Shown one piece after another: positions 21,076 to 34,055 of a stretch of DNA of 64,000 nucleotides (positions are counted from its first letter, which is position 1; each line of letters begins with the position of its first letter). Location of the stretch: NCBI GenBank assembly GCA_008933995.1, contig WARS01000008.1, positions 16,602,148 through 16,666,147 of the forward strand. Reading direction: 5' to 3'. The stretch comes from Datnioides undecimradiatus (Eukaryota > Chordata > Actinopteri > Lobotiformes > Datnioididae). The notes under the pieces were generated by a model. The model was not told where the DNA came from. It did not search any database and saw only the letters and a program-made list of their open reading frames with translations. Both the position numbers and the translations under genes were made by a program.

Positions 21076-23385
21076 CACTTTTAAATGTGTTATTGACACA
21101 ACGCCGAAGTGTCGCGTGCACCCAGTGAAAACACGGGGAAGATTTTAATTTAAAAAAAAATATATTAAAGCATTTCGAAATGTTTAAGATTTAAGTTTTA
21201 GTGCAGACTGTTAAATCTGACTGTCACTGTGAACATGTATAATATCACAGAAGCCTGTTTAAAGGGAGTCTGTCAAATATATTCTAATATAAAGTAGTAG
21301 ATTAATGTAAAAGTCCGATTTGGCATTAAATGGTCATCCTTTTCTATGTAAACTGCATATTAAATGCTCAAATGATAACGAATGCATGCATGCAGCTGCT
21401 ATCTCGTGCTAAATGTGTGCAACTCTGACTATTTTTATGTATAAAAACATTGAAATACAAGCCCTGTCAGGGGAGGGATGTCTTTAAAACAATGTTTAGA
21501 CTCTACAGAAGCTCAATTCAGTGACCCGTGCTCAACATTAGCATAATGTCACATGATCAATGAGCAAAATCTGAGATAAATATGGATAAATGGATAAAAT
21601 ATGCAGAGAAACTGCGACTCCGCTGCAGGTTTGATCGGAGAGGAGCCTCAGTCCTATCAGAGGTGTCGTTACTGGCCTGATTTATCAGCTTCACACTGAA
21701 ATAAGCACAAGATTTCACCCAGAGTGCTTCATTTTGGACAATCTGCTAATTTAGTCCATGTTGGTGGCTTTGTTTTTAGCGCACGATGACAGGTGGCACG
21801 GTTTACCCACGGAGAGGCCCGAGGATCAATGCGTCCTCAGCTTTCTGTAGATTTCTGGGTGACCTTTTCCAGCAATGACAGGAAAGAACAGGACAGTCAT
21901 TTTTAACAGTTTCCTCCGCTCCCGTCGGGGGAAAGACGTGACGGCAGCTGTCCTCAGGAGCAACAATTAGACAGACAGAGAGAGCGTCCGGCCGAGGAGG
22001 GGTGAGCTGCAGGTTAGCGAGCGCTGTTTAACTGCAGATCGATGCAGCGCTCGGAGCACTAAAGGCCCCTCCACGCCGTATGTAAAAACCCAAGGCTCCC
22101 CCCTCAGGGGACCATCCTCCCGCCTGCCTAACAGCTCGTCCATTTAGACAAATGAAAAGCTTGAGATGATGATGATGACGAGCACGGGCTACCAGGCTTT
22201 CACTCAGGCGAGGGAGGGCGGCCGCCGTGCCGCCAGGTCAACGCAACCCTCAGCCGGGCAGGCATCAGGCCGACGACCGGGTGACATTTGATTGGAAAAT
22301 GGACAAGTCGCTCTCAGGCACACGAAGGAGGCGTCGGAGCTTGGCTGCAGGACAGTTCGATCCCTGCTTTAAAACAAACGTCTCCTCCCCCCCCCCAATC
22401 ACACGCTCGATCATCTCTGGACCACACAAACGAGATTAAGCCTGAACGATTATTCCTATTTCGCTAACTATAAGACGCACAAACTGTTCAACTCCTCGAT
22501 GCGGGAGAGGTCTTGGCTGACTGTGGCCGCGCATTTTCTCTGAGATTCTCTTGTTTTTGCATTCTCTGAGCTGCACCTACCTAAAGCTGCAGTTTTAAAG
22601 TCGTAGAAGTCAAAGTGCTGCTAAGAGATCATTTTAATGGTTGTTTCTCTGTATGATTAGTTTACGCCACACACTCCCCACCCCTGTGCTTCCTCTCTCT
22701 GTAGTGGCCTTCCTGCAGCCCCTATTTGAAACTGAAGGCATTGTATTCCCTCACCAAGAAACTGAGACTCATGGTAAGAGAGACTTTGATTTTGATCTTC
22801 TACCTGTTTTTGTTTTTTTAATATATAATCTTTACTGTAACCTTCTTCAATGCAGGACTGATTCAGCAGCGACAGCGCGCACATGCTGCGTTCTGCAGAG
22901 TGAACTCTAAATTTCAGGGCAATGACATTTTAAATAGGCTTTAAAAGTAACATGTAACACGCTCATGGTCTGCTCATGATCCAGGATAATGCATGCTGGT
23001 ATTGTTTCTATTGTATGTGATCAGTCCCATAACATCCATTCTCATGCTTTTTTATACAAATCCAGTGTTTCTTTTGTCATGGTGCCCGACATTACTGCAC
23101 AGACGAGTCCTGATGACCTTTGACCTCATGCCAGCCATGCCATCAAATCAAAAGCATTGTGGGTTTACGGCCGCGCTCAGGGTGCGCGATGTGTGACGGC
23201 TCGTACGGCGCGCGCCGTGTTTTTCCTTTCCCGCAGGTGGATCGAAGCTAAACGCTGTAAAAGAAGGAATAGTCTTTAAAATCGGGAAAACCCAACAGCC
23301 GCAGCTTGGAGATATAAGTTCAGTGCAAACCGTGCTGCATTCGCGTGGCTCGGGCCTGCGCGAATGAGAGCTGGTTGTGTCCAGC

Positions 23386-23387
<2 letters not shown>

Positions 23388-23426
<39 letters not shown>
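23388..23426. repeat. (TG)n microsatellite
   Basis: About 19 TG units, followed by a short GA tract. Confidence 0.95.
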
Positions 23427-23429
<3 letters not shown>

Positions 23430-23593
23430 CTAGAGAGAGAGAGAGAGGCAGAGCCGGTCAGACAGTAGGAGCGGGGTGATATGGGACCACTGTAGCCCCC
23501 GAGGGTCATAAATCACAGCCACATCTTATAAAAAGCTGAAGGCCTTAAAGAAGGAAAGATCAATGAGGAGCTGCGGTCGCTGCTGCTCGCTGC

Positions 23594-23662
23594 CCCCCCC
23601 CCCCCCAGCCCAAACCCATTCTTATCACTGCCCCCCCCTCACCCCAGCACAGCAGGGCTGCT

Positions 23663-23695
<33 letters not shown>
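23594..23695. repeat. poly-C run and (CA)n microsatellite
   Basis: A C run at about 23594-23607, a second at 23631-23637, then (CA)16 at 23664-23695. Confidence 0.9.
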
Positions 23696-23696
<1 letters not shown>

Positions 23697-24199
23697 TAAA
23701 GGAATTCAGATTCCCCTCTGATCATGCACATATATGATCACAGGCCTTTAACGAGGTCATTGTTAATATTTGATTTAGCCTCAAAAGTTTAAACTTGGAC
23801 TTGATCTGGATCGGAGTAATTCCAGTAATTTCATAATTTAAATAAAAGGATTCGCCGCCGACAGCCGGCCAATCAGGGCTCAGCGTTTTTAACCATGCAA
23901 ATTAAATTTTAAAATGAGGCATTTATTTAAAAACTCACAAAGATTTATTTATTTTTACAGTAATGCAGCATTTTTGACAATAATAAAAAAGAAAATCTGA
24001 ATATCGCAGAGCGTCCGGGGGGAGCGCTGATGCTTCCACGGCATCAGATGGTCAAAACGACTCAGGATGTTGAGCATGGACAACAAACGAGGCGTTAAAA
24101 CCCCCTTAAATATGTTATTAAAACTTCATTTCCCGTGAAAGTGGTGGCCTCCCTGCAGAGCTGCAACAGCTCTAACAGTAAAGGTTAAAGTGTTCATGC

Positions 24200-24202
<3 letters not shown>

Positions 24203-24235
<33 letters not shown>

Positions 24236-24240
24236 TGTGT
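24203..24240. repeat. (TG)n microsatellite
   Basis: TG tract with one TTTG interruption. Confidence 0.95.
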
Positions 24241-24380
24241 GCAGGATTTTATGATGACGACATGTCAAGGCTCCGGCGTATTGATATTTGTTGGTCGTAC
24301 TGCGTGTAAGCAGCACCGCAGCCTCTCTGCCTCATAGAAGTGACTCAGATTCGGTCCCATTCAAAACAAATGCAGCTTTT

Positions 24381-24392
24381 GGGGGGGGGGGG
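24381..24392. repeat. poly-G run
   Basis: Twelve consecutive G residues; the length is prone to sequencing error. Confidence 0.85.
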
Positions 24393-24829
24393 AGAAAGTG
24401 CTTGTGTAAGCCATTAGGAAGTCTTATGTAAGCGCAAAAACAAAACAAATTGGATGTTGTTTTTGTTTTTTATGTTTTAATGCAGGCGGTCAGGGAACGG
24501 ACATGTGAGCGGGGGGGGGGCTACAGGTTTAAGAGTCGGGGCGTCGGGACCTTCTCGGTCCTTTCATCGCTTTATATGAGTTCTCTGTCTTTTCCGTCTC
24601 TCCTCTGCTGTCTGTAAGATATAATACATTCATTTAGTAAATGGATGGACTGGCAGGCCGGCGTTGGGGAGGAGGAGGTGGTGGTGCTGGGGAGGGGGAG
24701 GAGGACCGGGGTTGAGATGTTCTTGCCAAGTGACATTAGTGGACAAGCATTAGGCTGGAAGATCTGTGTGTGTGTGTGTCCCCATTTACACACCTCTTCA
24801 TTAAACTTCTTTGTGCAACTAAAGTCAGA

Positions 24830-24835
<6 letters not shown>

Positions 24836-24874
<39 letters not shown>

Positions 24875-24880
24875 CATGCA
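24836..24880. repeat. (CA)n microsatellite with CATGCATG tail
   Basis: About 18 CA units followed by ATGCATGCA. Confidence 0.95.
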
Positions 24881-24950
24881 CACTGTGCATTGAGCGTCGG
24901 CGGTGTGAGGCGGGAGCTTTGACGCCATTGATCCCGGTGTTTTCTGTGGC

Positions 24951-25017
24951 TCGCTGAGCTGAGCCGAGTTGTGCCGAGCCGAGCCGAGTTGTGCCGAGCT
25001 GTGCCGAGCCGTGCCGG
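24951..25017. repeat. GCCGA-unit minisatellite
   Basis: Imperfect 5/10-bp repeats built from GAGCC, GAGTT and GTGCC. They produce a chance repetitive frame (SAQLGSAR...) on the minus strand. Confidence 0.85.
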
Positions 25018-25156
25018 TGCATCTTTTTATGGGTCGCCCACACAAAGGAGGGGTTTTCCTCGGTGATTGATCGCCTTGGGTCAGGCCGACGAGCGAACAC
25101 GAGCCCCACATTTGGCTCAAAAAAATAGAAACTGCAGAGGTAAAAAGGCAGGTGTG

Positions 25157-25163
<7 letters not shown>

Positions 25164-25198
<35 letters not shown>
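25164..25198. repeat. (TG)n microsatellite
   Basis: About 17 TG units followed by GAGGAGGGG. Confidence 0.95.
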
Positions 25199-25201
<3 letters not shown>

Positions 25202-25572
25202 AGGGGGGGTTTCAGCCCTAAACGCCATAAAATTGCAACAGTGTGCAGAGGAGACGGGGACAGTTCGCTGAAGCTGCTTGGTCAGACGCTTGTCCTCGGC
25301 GCCTCGTGGAACACGGGCGCTCTCGCTGGCCATGACACGCCTGTTTTGTTTCTCCTCCTCCACTCCCTCCATCTTCCTCTCCTCCTCCATACTAATCATG
25401 CTCTACTTCAGCCCATCGAGACTGCACCTCCTCCCGCCTCCTCACCCCGCCCCTCCCGCCGCCTCGTCCTCCACCCCCTCTTTCTCGTCAATCGCGGGCT
25501 GCCACTGACGACTCTCTCTCGGCAACCGTTTCCGAGGCTGTCGATCGATTCGCAGCCGCCAGTGTAAAGGCG

Positions 25573-25611
25573 ACTCTCCTCCTCCTCCTCCTCTCTTTTT
25601 TTTTTTTTTTT
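25573..25611. repeat. (CTC)n plus T-run polypyrimidine tract
   Basis: CTC triplets run into a T run of about 15. It is CpG-poor and flanks the CpG-rich block. Confidence 0.9.
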
Positions 25612-25639
25612 CAAGCCACTGGCACAAAAGTAAAAAAAT

Positions 25640-26050
25640 AAAACCGCTGCACAGGGTGGGGCGAAGGGGATGAGAGGTGGGAACGTTTCCCACAAAGGGC
25701 GGCGTGCGATTGGTGGAGCGAGACGCCGGTCGCAGCTAGCCGGTCGCTGATAGGCCAGGAGAGCGGGGCGGCGAATATGGATAAGGGAGCGATGAAGGCC
25801 GGCGGCGGATCACTGGAAGGGCCCTCCTGAAACAGCCCCGGTCCACGTAACAATACACACTGGGTTTCACACTCACACACACACACTGAAGGGAGAGAAA
25901 GGAGGCGGCGGCTCCAGTCATCTTTGTTAGCTTAGCCCGCCCTGATGACGGGGAGCGTTTCAGCACGGAGGCGTCTGATTGCTTTCCTGTCGGAACTGAA
26001 CTGGTGCGAGGTTGTCTGCAGTGACCCCGCTTTTCTGCAGCTCGCCGGCC
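25640..26050. promoter_or_regulatory. CpG-rich non-repetitive block in nova2 intron 1
   Basis: CpG-dense sequence with CAAT-type words (GCGATTGGTGG near 25708, TGATAGGCC near 25748) and no supported frame. It could be an internal promoter or an intronic CpG island. I see no donor convincing enough to call an exon. Confidence 0.25.
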
Positions 26051-26565
26051 TGTTCCTAGATGAACGCTGCTGCTTATCGCCGCTTCTTAAAGAAACAGCC
26101 GAGTGCTGTTTCTAATTGAAACGCCCCTCCATTTTGAAAAAACCCCGCCATTTCTCTGAGAAATGATGGCTGGCATGAAAACACAACCCGTGCACTGGTT
26201 GCTGCCGGTAAATTTGAGTCATCTCGGTACCTTTTTTTTTTATTCAAAACGCTACTGGCCTGACTTTTTTAAAACGCCAATTCGTATGCTTTGTGGAGTT
26301 AAACCGCAGCATCTTCTCATCTCCAAGCATTTGATCATTTTAAGGGTCACGGGGACGTTGATATTCGTATGCCGCCGGCAGCTCGCGAATCGTGCGGTCA
26401 AGACGTCGGCGCTGCCTCTGCGCGCTGAAATCAAATCCGCACTGAGCGAACGGCGCGGAGGAGGGAAGTGAGAGAGTTAGCGATGTTTTCCGCCCGCTGA
26501 GTGACGGCGGCCATCTTTCAGAATGAAGACAGCTGGTCGGAGCCGCACTGCTGGGAGAGCTTTGA

Positions 26566-26570
<5 letters not shown>

Positions 26571-26609
<39 letters not shown>
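26571..26609. repeat. (TG)n microsatellite
   Basis: About 19 TG units. Confidence 0.95.
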
Positions 26610-26612
<3 letters not shown>

Positions 26613-26872
26613 CCTCCCAACAAAGAGCAGAGGACTGGAGGGGGGTGTTAGACAAAGCCGGCCCCCCTTCACTCTCCCTGCTTGGGGGAGATGAATATTT
26701 TCCAAGTCCCCAGAGGTCAGAGTCTCGATACCAGAGCCCCCCCCCCCTGAGCTGAGGCTGTGTTCACACCCTCCCACCCCCAAAATGTGGGGCCTTACAT
26801 CTGATGTTTCTCCTGGCTGGTGGTCTGGACCCGTCTCTAGCTGTTTTTCATAAAGTCAGATTGTGATATTTC

Positions 26873-26888
26873 GGGGGGGGGGGGGGGG
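26873..26888. repeat. poly-G run of 16
   Basis: Sixteen consecutive G residues, a potential quadruplex and a likely length-error site. Confidence 0.85.
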
Positions 26889-27964
26889 ATTAAACCGCTG
26901 ATTGGTCCCATTTAGAGCTGATCCCTGTTTGGGGGTTTTTGGGATTTCAGATTCAGAGTCTGTCAAGGTGGAAACTTCTCTTAAAGGAAACGTTGAACGT
27001 CATGAAAACAGTAAAACTGTCCACGGGAATAACAGCAACGACGCTTTTGTGCAGTCAAACACAAAACCAGCATTTTAACAACTAAAACCAGCTCACGGTT
27101 AATGAATACTTTATCATTTCCAGGGTGGGGAAGTTTACACGCGTTTACTCAAGTGAAAGCAATTCAGGCTGTAAAAAGTTCTGCTACACCCTGCATCTGA
27201 AAAACAAACACTGCATATGTAGGTTTGATCAGTAAAAACATGCTTCAGATATTAAAAATAAGAGTGTTCGGTGCAGAAACAGCTGCAAATGTTCACGGAA
27301 GCTGTAAGTTTCAGTGTTTTTAGATGAAAATGACTTGACGTGATCATGAATCGCTTTTTCTGCCCGTCGGGTGGTTTAATTCCCAACGACGCTTCGAGTT
27401 TCGTGTGTGCAAAGCTGTCCGATGAACGCAGTGAAGTACAAAGTAAAAGTACTTAGTTACATTCCTCTGCTGACGCTCATGCACTAACGTAATGAGCTGT
27501 GGCATGTGGTCCACGCTGTCGATCTCCGGACCCCTGTTCAGATTATAGCCCGTTAGATCTGGATTTCTGCTAACCGAAAACAGGGAAGCTCTGGGCACAC
27601 CCACCCAAAGGTCCTTCCTGTCTCATGGCGCTGAAGTTCAGGCATGATGCATGTTTACAATGAGGTGACCCCTAACTGGTGGCCCAGGAGCAAAAGGAAC
27701 AGAACATGAGGAACCACCTCCACCCTGCTCCACTTCTGCAGGCCCGTGGACACCAGATCCCAGGATTTGAGCCCAATCCCAGCATGGAGAGCCCATTCTG
27801 GGCCTGGCGGGTCAAGGGGCCTTAGCAACAGATTGGACTGTTTACTCATCCAGTCATGTCGTGGTGGAGCACCATTTATTATTTATTGTTAACGACCTCT
27901 GCGTCTCCAACCCTGAACCCCCGGCATCTGAAACCGCCCTTTCTTGGCGCACCTAGCCTTCAAG

Positions 27965-28320
27965 ATGAACACACACACACACACACACACACACTGGTTT
28001 TCATGCAAAACACACACGCAGCAGGGTGCAGCACACGCGATCCCTGACCTTGCTGCTTGTTCTCATCACACACACACACACACACACACACACCTTTCAC
28101 TTTTTTTATGGTCACATCCCTTCGACACGTCAAAGGAAACGTGTGCACTTCCTGTGTGTGTGTGTGTGTGTGTGTGTTTTGAAGCTGCAGGGATTTTTCT
28201 CTCAGTGTGTGTGTGTCTTGTGTGTGTGTGTGAGTGTGTTGCTCAGTGTAGTGAAAACAAAGACCCTCATCACAGCAACCAGTAGGGAACCCTGTAGTTA
28301 CTCAGCTGCAGACACACCAT

Positions 28321-28358
<38 letters not shown>
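27965..28358. repeat. cluster of CA and TG microsatellites
   Basis: CA tracts at about 27967-27994, 28069-28093 and 28322-28358 bracket TG tracts at 28154-28178 and 28205-28240. The opposite orientations allow alternative hairpins. Frames here are Thr-His or Val-Cys repeats. Confidence 0.95.
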
Positions 28359-28786
28359 CATTACCTTCTCCGTGCTGCAGTCGCCGATGGTTTGAAGTTG
28401 TAATCCCTTGTTTCTCTGAACCAGATGTTTAATGTTTTGATTTGTATGCCCGTTGTTTAGTTTCTAGTTTGCAGCACAGATGACAGTGCACAGATATTAT
28501 TAGCGTCTGCTGTGAGCTGCGTTCACCAGCTACCAGCTTCTCTGTTTCCGCCGAGTGTTGTTCGTGGTTTCGACGCAACGAAATGCACAAATGCAGATTT
28601 AAGGAGGAAAGTCCAGTTCCTGCAGGCGCGCTCGGCCGGATGTTTCCACATTTCTAGAGAAACATTTGTTTGACGCCCCGACGCCCTAACCAGAGTTTGT
28701 GAAATAACCCTGATGATGTCATCGGGGTCATGAGGATTTCTTTTACAAACCCGCACGTGTCAGGTTTATCCTGTTGTTACCCTGTT

Positions 28787-28805
28787 GCATGATGGGAACT
28801 GTAGT
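28787..28805 (-). promoter_or_regulatory. ZNF143/Staf-type motif
   Basis: On the minus strand this reads ACTACAGTTCCCATCATGC, close to the ACTACAATTCCCAGAATGC consensus. Function is inferred from the motif alone. Confidence 0.45.
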
Positions 28806-29091
28806 GCCCGGCGTTTTTGAAGCTTGAGCTGTAACTGGAGTATAAAACTCGGGCTGTGTCGGCTTCGGCTGGACTTCTCCAAATATTTCATCGTCAGATC
28901 CTTTACTGTATGAAAGTTGTTTAAATTATCGATTCATCTGCAAGATATTAGTCCATAAAACATCATAAACATTAAAAATCCATAATATGATGTGATAAAA
29001 TGCCTCTCAGAGTCCAAATCTTGCTTTAATGTAAACTTATACTTTGAAATGATTATTGACAGATAATTAAGATTATTACTCTGACTGTCCA

Positions 29092-29106
29092 ATCAATCAA
29101 TCAATC
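29092..29106. repeat. (AATC)n short repeat
   Basis: About four AATC units. Confidence 0.85.
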
Positions 29107-30518
29107 GAGTAGCTGCTGCAGCTGTAATGGATGTCCTGCCCCGTTAGCTCCCACGCTACGCTCAAACAAAAGCCACGTTCGAGCCTGCACGCAGATCGTG
29201 CAGCGGCCTGCTGCACTCCGTCCGACATCAAGGTCACCGCCGCGTCCCGAAGTGTCCGGCGTCCTGTCGGGGACCGCACAGAGCGCTTCCCTCCCCACCC
29301 CTGCGCCGCCTGACAGCTACAACATTAAGAAGTAATCAGTAACAATCACCACATCTGTAATTATGGTGTTTTTCTTGTTCTTATTTGGACTGAAAGTTTA
29401 CATGCTCATTATGTTGTCAGCATGAAAGAGTCGCTGCGCACGGGGGGTGTGGAGCGCCGAGACGCCGGATCTTTGATGATGCTTCATATTAACTAGTGCA
29501 GAAAATAGTTGCGGAGAACAATGAGTCTGACATCACGCTGAGACATCAGGTCCAGGGTGTTATTTGTGTAATTTTAACGGGGCCTGAGCAGCCGCCAGCC
29601 GCAGCGGGTGACGCTACGGTTTGACTTCCATGTTTGTGACCTCATCGAACTGGAGCGTCTGTTGCCGGATGCCCCTCAGAGCATCGCTGTGATCACTTTT
29701 TAAATCTGCAGAGCGGTTAGAAGGAAAATGGCGCAGGGGGAGCGTCACTTGACCTCTATCGGGTCGTTCGTGGTCGGCAGCTCATTGTGCTCGGATAGAT
29801 CGGTGAACACAAGGATCACCTGCACCCCTGGGACCCGGGATGACACGCTGAAGGGGGCGCGGGGCACAGTTACACATAATTAGGATTTGCAACTGTGACG
29901 GGTAGATAAACACGGCTCGGCTTCGCTGAAACTGCGGCGGGAACGTAACCCGACTGTGCTTTGCGCGGGCGCGGTTCACACCATGTACGCGGGCGACACG
30001 ATGATTGCGTAGATTCACAGAAACATTAACTAAGAGGCAACTGAGTCCTGAAGTAACAGACATTAATTAATGTCGCACACTGAGAGCTTTTACTTTGAAA
30101 CCGGAGACAGCTTTTAAAAACAGATGCATCGCTCCGCGGCCTGTTGCACATCAGATAAACCCGATAAAACCTGAGGATGAATCTTCCCTGTAAACGCTGC
30201 CGTCCAGCTCAGGGCCGCGTGGGAGGAGGCAGGCCAGGCTCGCGGCGCAGAGCAGTTCTCAAGCTTTGGTTTTTTTTTAATGTTTTAGGTCGGTTCACGT
30301 TTAAAATCGAGCCTGGGCGGTTATCAAACCTGCTGAAAAGCTTCTTTCCAAAGTGTAACTCAATCTGCGTTGCATAACCCCGTGAAGACACGCCACAGTG
30401 GAGCTCTGCAGGGCTGATTTAACGATGCAGATGAGTTTAATGATATAACAGTGTTAAATCTTACAGGCTCGTTGTGCATAAACATCTGCATCGAGTTTGC
30501 ATTGTAATACACCTCCTG

Positions 30519-30547
30519 CTCTGTGTGTGTGTGTGTGTGTGTGTGTG
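30519..30547. repeat. (TG)n microsatellite
   Basis: About 14 TG units. Confidence 0.95.
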
Positions 30548-30674
30548 CATGAGAAATAATCAATGATCAGTGTCTTAAACGTCACCTTTTTATAGATTTT
30601 GAGTGGTTTGAGTCGTTTAAGGGGAGCGTCTATGCCTCATATATAAATACGTTGTTTTTTTTTAAACTGCTCGC

Positions 30675-30702
30675 CATGGTAACACGCTCAAGTGTTACCA
30701 TG
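30675..30702. promoter_or_regulatory. perfect hairpin with RFX-like half-sites
   Basis: CATGGTAACAC and GTGTTACCATG form an 11-bp perfect inverted repeat around a 6-nt loop. Each arm contains a GGTAAC half-site of the RFX X-box. An imperfect relative (GTTGCCAAGG) lies about 70 bp downstream. Confidence 0.45.
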
Positions 30703-33039
30703 CAACGGATACAAGTGATGAACATGAGTCACTCATTACATCCCCTTATATACATGATGAGTCACGTTGCCAAGGTGTGTAGGCCTGTTTATGAGACGTC
30801 GGAAATGGTCTGTTTGTGGAAGAGGTGTCGGCGAGTGTGCGCGCGTGCATCTGTTTTGGTTTTTTTAATGCAGCAGACATGCTTTTGCATTCGTGCGTGT
30901 GGGTGCACGCGTGTGTGTGTGTGCGCGTGTGTGTTTCGTATTTACCAATTCCCCTGCCTTATTAATACAGGCTGGTTATAATTAGCTAGCCTCTATCTAA
31001 AGCAGGTCAGTCCAAGGCTTCGTACTCAAAGTGGGTCACTGCAGCACACTGAGGAGAGGAGAGGAGGTGACTAGGAGTGATAGGAAAGGACGCAAGATGC
31101 GAGGAAACAAGGGGACGAGATGAAAGAAAGGAAAGGAGAGAGGTAATGAGAAGACGGACGACAGACAGTTTCAGGTCAAAACCATGTGACACTTTGTCAA
31201 GACTGAAAACAAAGTGCGGCTGTGAGCATCGTTAACATCAGCGAGTGAGGACTTCATCTGCACGATAAACGTTACATCGTTGTTGCTAATCAGGAGCAGC
31301 CAGCTCGCCCCGAGGTTCCCGAGATAAGGCTTTTGTTGCTAAAATGAAAATATACAGATAGAGAAGTCTGGAGCTGCTCGCCGTGTTCCTGAAGATGAAG
31401 TAGTGTTTCTCATCAGGCAGCTGGGAGAGGTCGGTGACGTGCCGCAGTGCAGCTGAACTCCAAAACGCCCGGGGCCCGGCCCCGAAAATGAGCCGCTTCC
31501 ATCCAAAGCACCGGGTTTTTGCAGGAGAGGCAAACAAGCTGCAAACAAACTGCAAACAAACCGCTAAAAATAAAAGACGTGAAGCAGATTCAGCAAACAT
31601 CCTGGAGCCACAGCCCAAATGTTCTTCAGCCGACGTTCGGAAGAAACCCACAACAAGAGAAAGACAGAGGTCGGCGGAGTTAAATTGATTTGAATGATTT
31701 CTGGTATGTTTTGGTATTTTAATCAGACCTACATCTTAAATAGTTTGCAAATTAGGACATACTCGAAGACACAACACTGCAGTGGCGGCCAGTTGCAGTG
31801 CAAACGTAAGTCTGTGCAGGAAGCAGGTCAAGGTGCAGCGACGGGTCACACGCGAAAAAATAGTATTAAAAAAAATAGTAATTTGAAAAAATAGCAAACT
31901 ACTTCATGAACCGAACGTGCAGACGGATGATAAATAGGATAAATAGGCAATAGGATCGTGAAACTTAGAGACGAAGAAGAGGACAGATGGACGATGGGGT
32001 GCACCTTCATGTTAGAGCTGCACTTAGAAAGTACCTTAACGCAAAATCAGACATAAAATCATTAAAACGCCTTAAAAGCTTTTAACAAAGAATTAAAAAG
32101 TGTGCAAACTCTGTTTTTCTCGCCTCGTCGTCCGGTTTGATCGCCCTGCTGTTTGTGTTTCATCACGAGCAGAGCCGAGGAAGGGCAGGGGAGTGTCGGG
32201 TTTCCTGCCTGTGCGCTCATGCTTTGGCTTGGCCCGACGCTCAGTGATGAGAGCGGAGCCCACCCAGGATTTAACACGAGAGCGTTAGACAAGGTTTCGT
32301 CAGAGGAGTGTTCGGTGAAGAAGCTTTAAGTGCATCCAGGCGTCAGATATTAATAATAATTAATTAGTTTTGTTTCATGTCAGTAAAGCTCGCAAAAGCG
32401 TCCTGCTCATGCTGCATTCAAGTCATTTCTGTTTGCGGTAAATACCGGTTTCCGCCTTGCAAGGGAGGTCAGCCAACATACGAACCAGGTGGAGTGGAGT
32501 GAGGGGAAGAATCTGAATTTTCTAGATTAAAGTTGCAAATTTGCATTAAATAAAAATACAAAAAACATAAAAACCAAAAAAATTAAAGTAATAATCGCAC
32601 ATCTCTTCATTTTTCAGTGCTTTCCTTATGATAACATGATTTTTCTTTATTGCTTCATTACGTATTTGATCAAGTCATCAACTGCAGGCGTAGTGCAAAG
32701 TGACAGATGAGTTTTTCCTCATAAATGAATAACTTTATCATCTCAGAGCACATCTGAGGTTGTCTTTCGTGTCGTTTTATGAATTTAATTTCATAAACTC
32801 GGAGTTTTTACCTCCTCCTCCCACTCTGTACGTTCAGTTTTCCTTCCGTGTGGCTGATTAACATCCCACTCGCTCCTTCTCCCTCAGTCTGTGCTTGTTC
32901 AGGCTCGCGACTCGTTTAAGCATGCGGACTTTTAAGACCTTAGCAAACGCCCCCCCCCCTGCATCTCGTTCGCGACGTGATTATCAATCCGGGCAGAGGC
33001 CTGATTAGCCAGAATAACAGAGCACACCTGTGTGGGTGT

Positions 33040-33245
33040 GTATAGAGCCGTTCACTAATTAAATGTATTTATAGCCTGCGAGGTGTCACAAACACCTCAG
33101 TTCCACTTTGTTGCAACATAAGTGTGATTTAGCAGGAGCCATCGCTATTAAAAGGCATTTAATAATACTCCGCGCGGCTACATGGGATCATAAATCTGCT
33201 GCCTGCCTGCAGCTGCTCGGTCCACCTCACAATCAAAGCAGGGTG
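33040..33245. promoter_or_regulatory. candidate intronic enhancer with T-box inverted repeat
   Basis: A non-repetitive, AT-balanced island contains CTAATTAAAT and an inverted pair of T-box half-sites (GAGGTGT at 33080-33086, ACACCTC at 33092-33098). Selection as a candidate rests on motif density and absence of repeats; conservation is untested. Confidence 0.25.
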
Positions 33246-33272
33246 TTAGAATATTTTGTATGCATGGGTGTT

Positions 33273-33292
33273 TTGGTTTTTTTTTTTTTTTT
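33273..33292. repeat. T homopolymer
   Basis: A run of about 14-18 T residues. Confidence 0.85.
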
Positions 33293-34033
33293 ACAGTTCA
33301 GCGTCTCCAGTTGCCTCGCCCTTGTGAGAAAGTGTGCCCCTGTAATAATAATCCTATTTTAATCTGCCTCCTGAGGTTACGTGTCCTGGATTATCAAATA
33401 TGAAGGATGCTGCCGAGACACGTGGACTCAGCGGCGGTTTAAAGGGACATAACCGTGCTAGAAGCTACGCGCAGAGCAGTCGTTATTGGAAATATTTTGA
33501 GTTTTATGAAAGTTTTTGCTAAAGTATCAAAACAAATTGCCTCTTTTCATGACTTTGAGGCTTCGGAAGGGGCAGATTTGTGGTTTCTCACCACGCAGAC
33601 ATGAGTTTTGAGGCCCTCACCTCTGTTACGATTTAGTTTTGCTGTTTAAAGAATTAAAAATTTATATTTGTTTGTAGAAAAATACACGAAAATGCTGTTT
33701 TTCTGCATTTCAGGTGGATCGGCCCTTTAATATTCTTGCTCTATTAGACTCTACATACTGAAGTCTGTTAAACCAGTGAATGACATCTGCGATCACAGCG
33801 TGCCGGCATTTCATTTGCAGCCACATCACGTGCAGCTCCGTGTGCTCATATTGGGTTTTCCGTAGTTTGGTGTCAGTTCATGAACGCAAACGGTCTCGTT
33901 TAAACCGGGGGTTTGTTATGCGACGGAGCCCTTTGCTTCGCTTTAGTTGACCCACAACTTGTTGACATCGTCGCCGTGGAAACTGAGGCACAGGAGGGAT
34001 TCTTATCTACAAAAACACACGCTCACACAGAAA

Positions 34034-34055
34034 CACACACACACACACACACACG
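34034..34055. repeat. (CA)n microsatellite
   Basis: About 11 CA units. Confidence 0.95.

Noticed and set aside
24572..25399. 275-codon frame on the minus strand
   Set aside because: It is built from a CA repeat, a TG repeat and a GCCGA minisatellite (poly Thr-His, poly Cys-Val, SAQLGSAR repeats) with no conserved domain.
27100..27460. possible hAT-type transposon fragment with AAGTAAAAGTACTTAG
   Set aside because: A single short suggestive phrase near 27438 with no terminal inverted repeats or target-site duplication; too weak to list.
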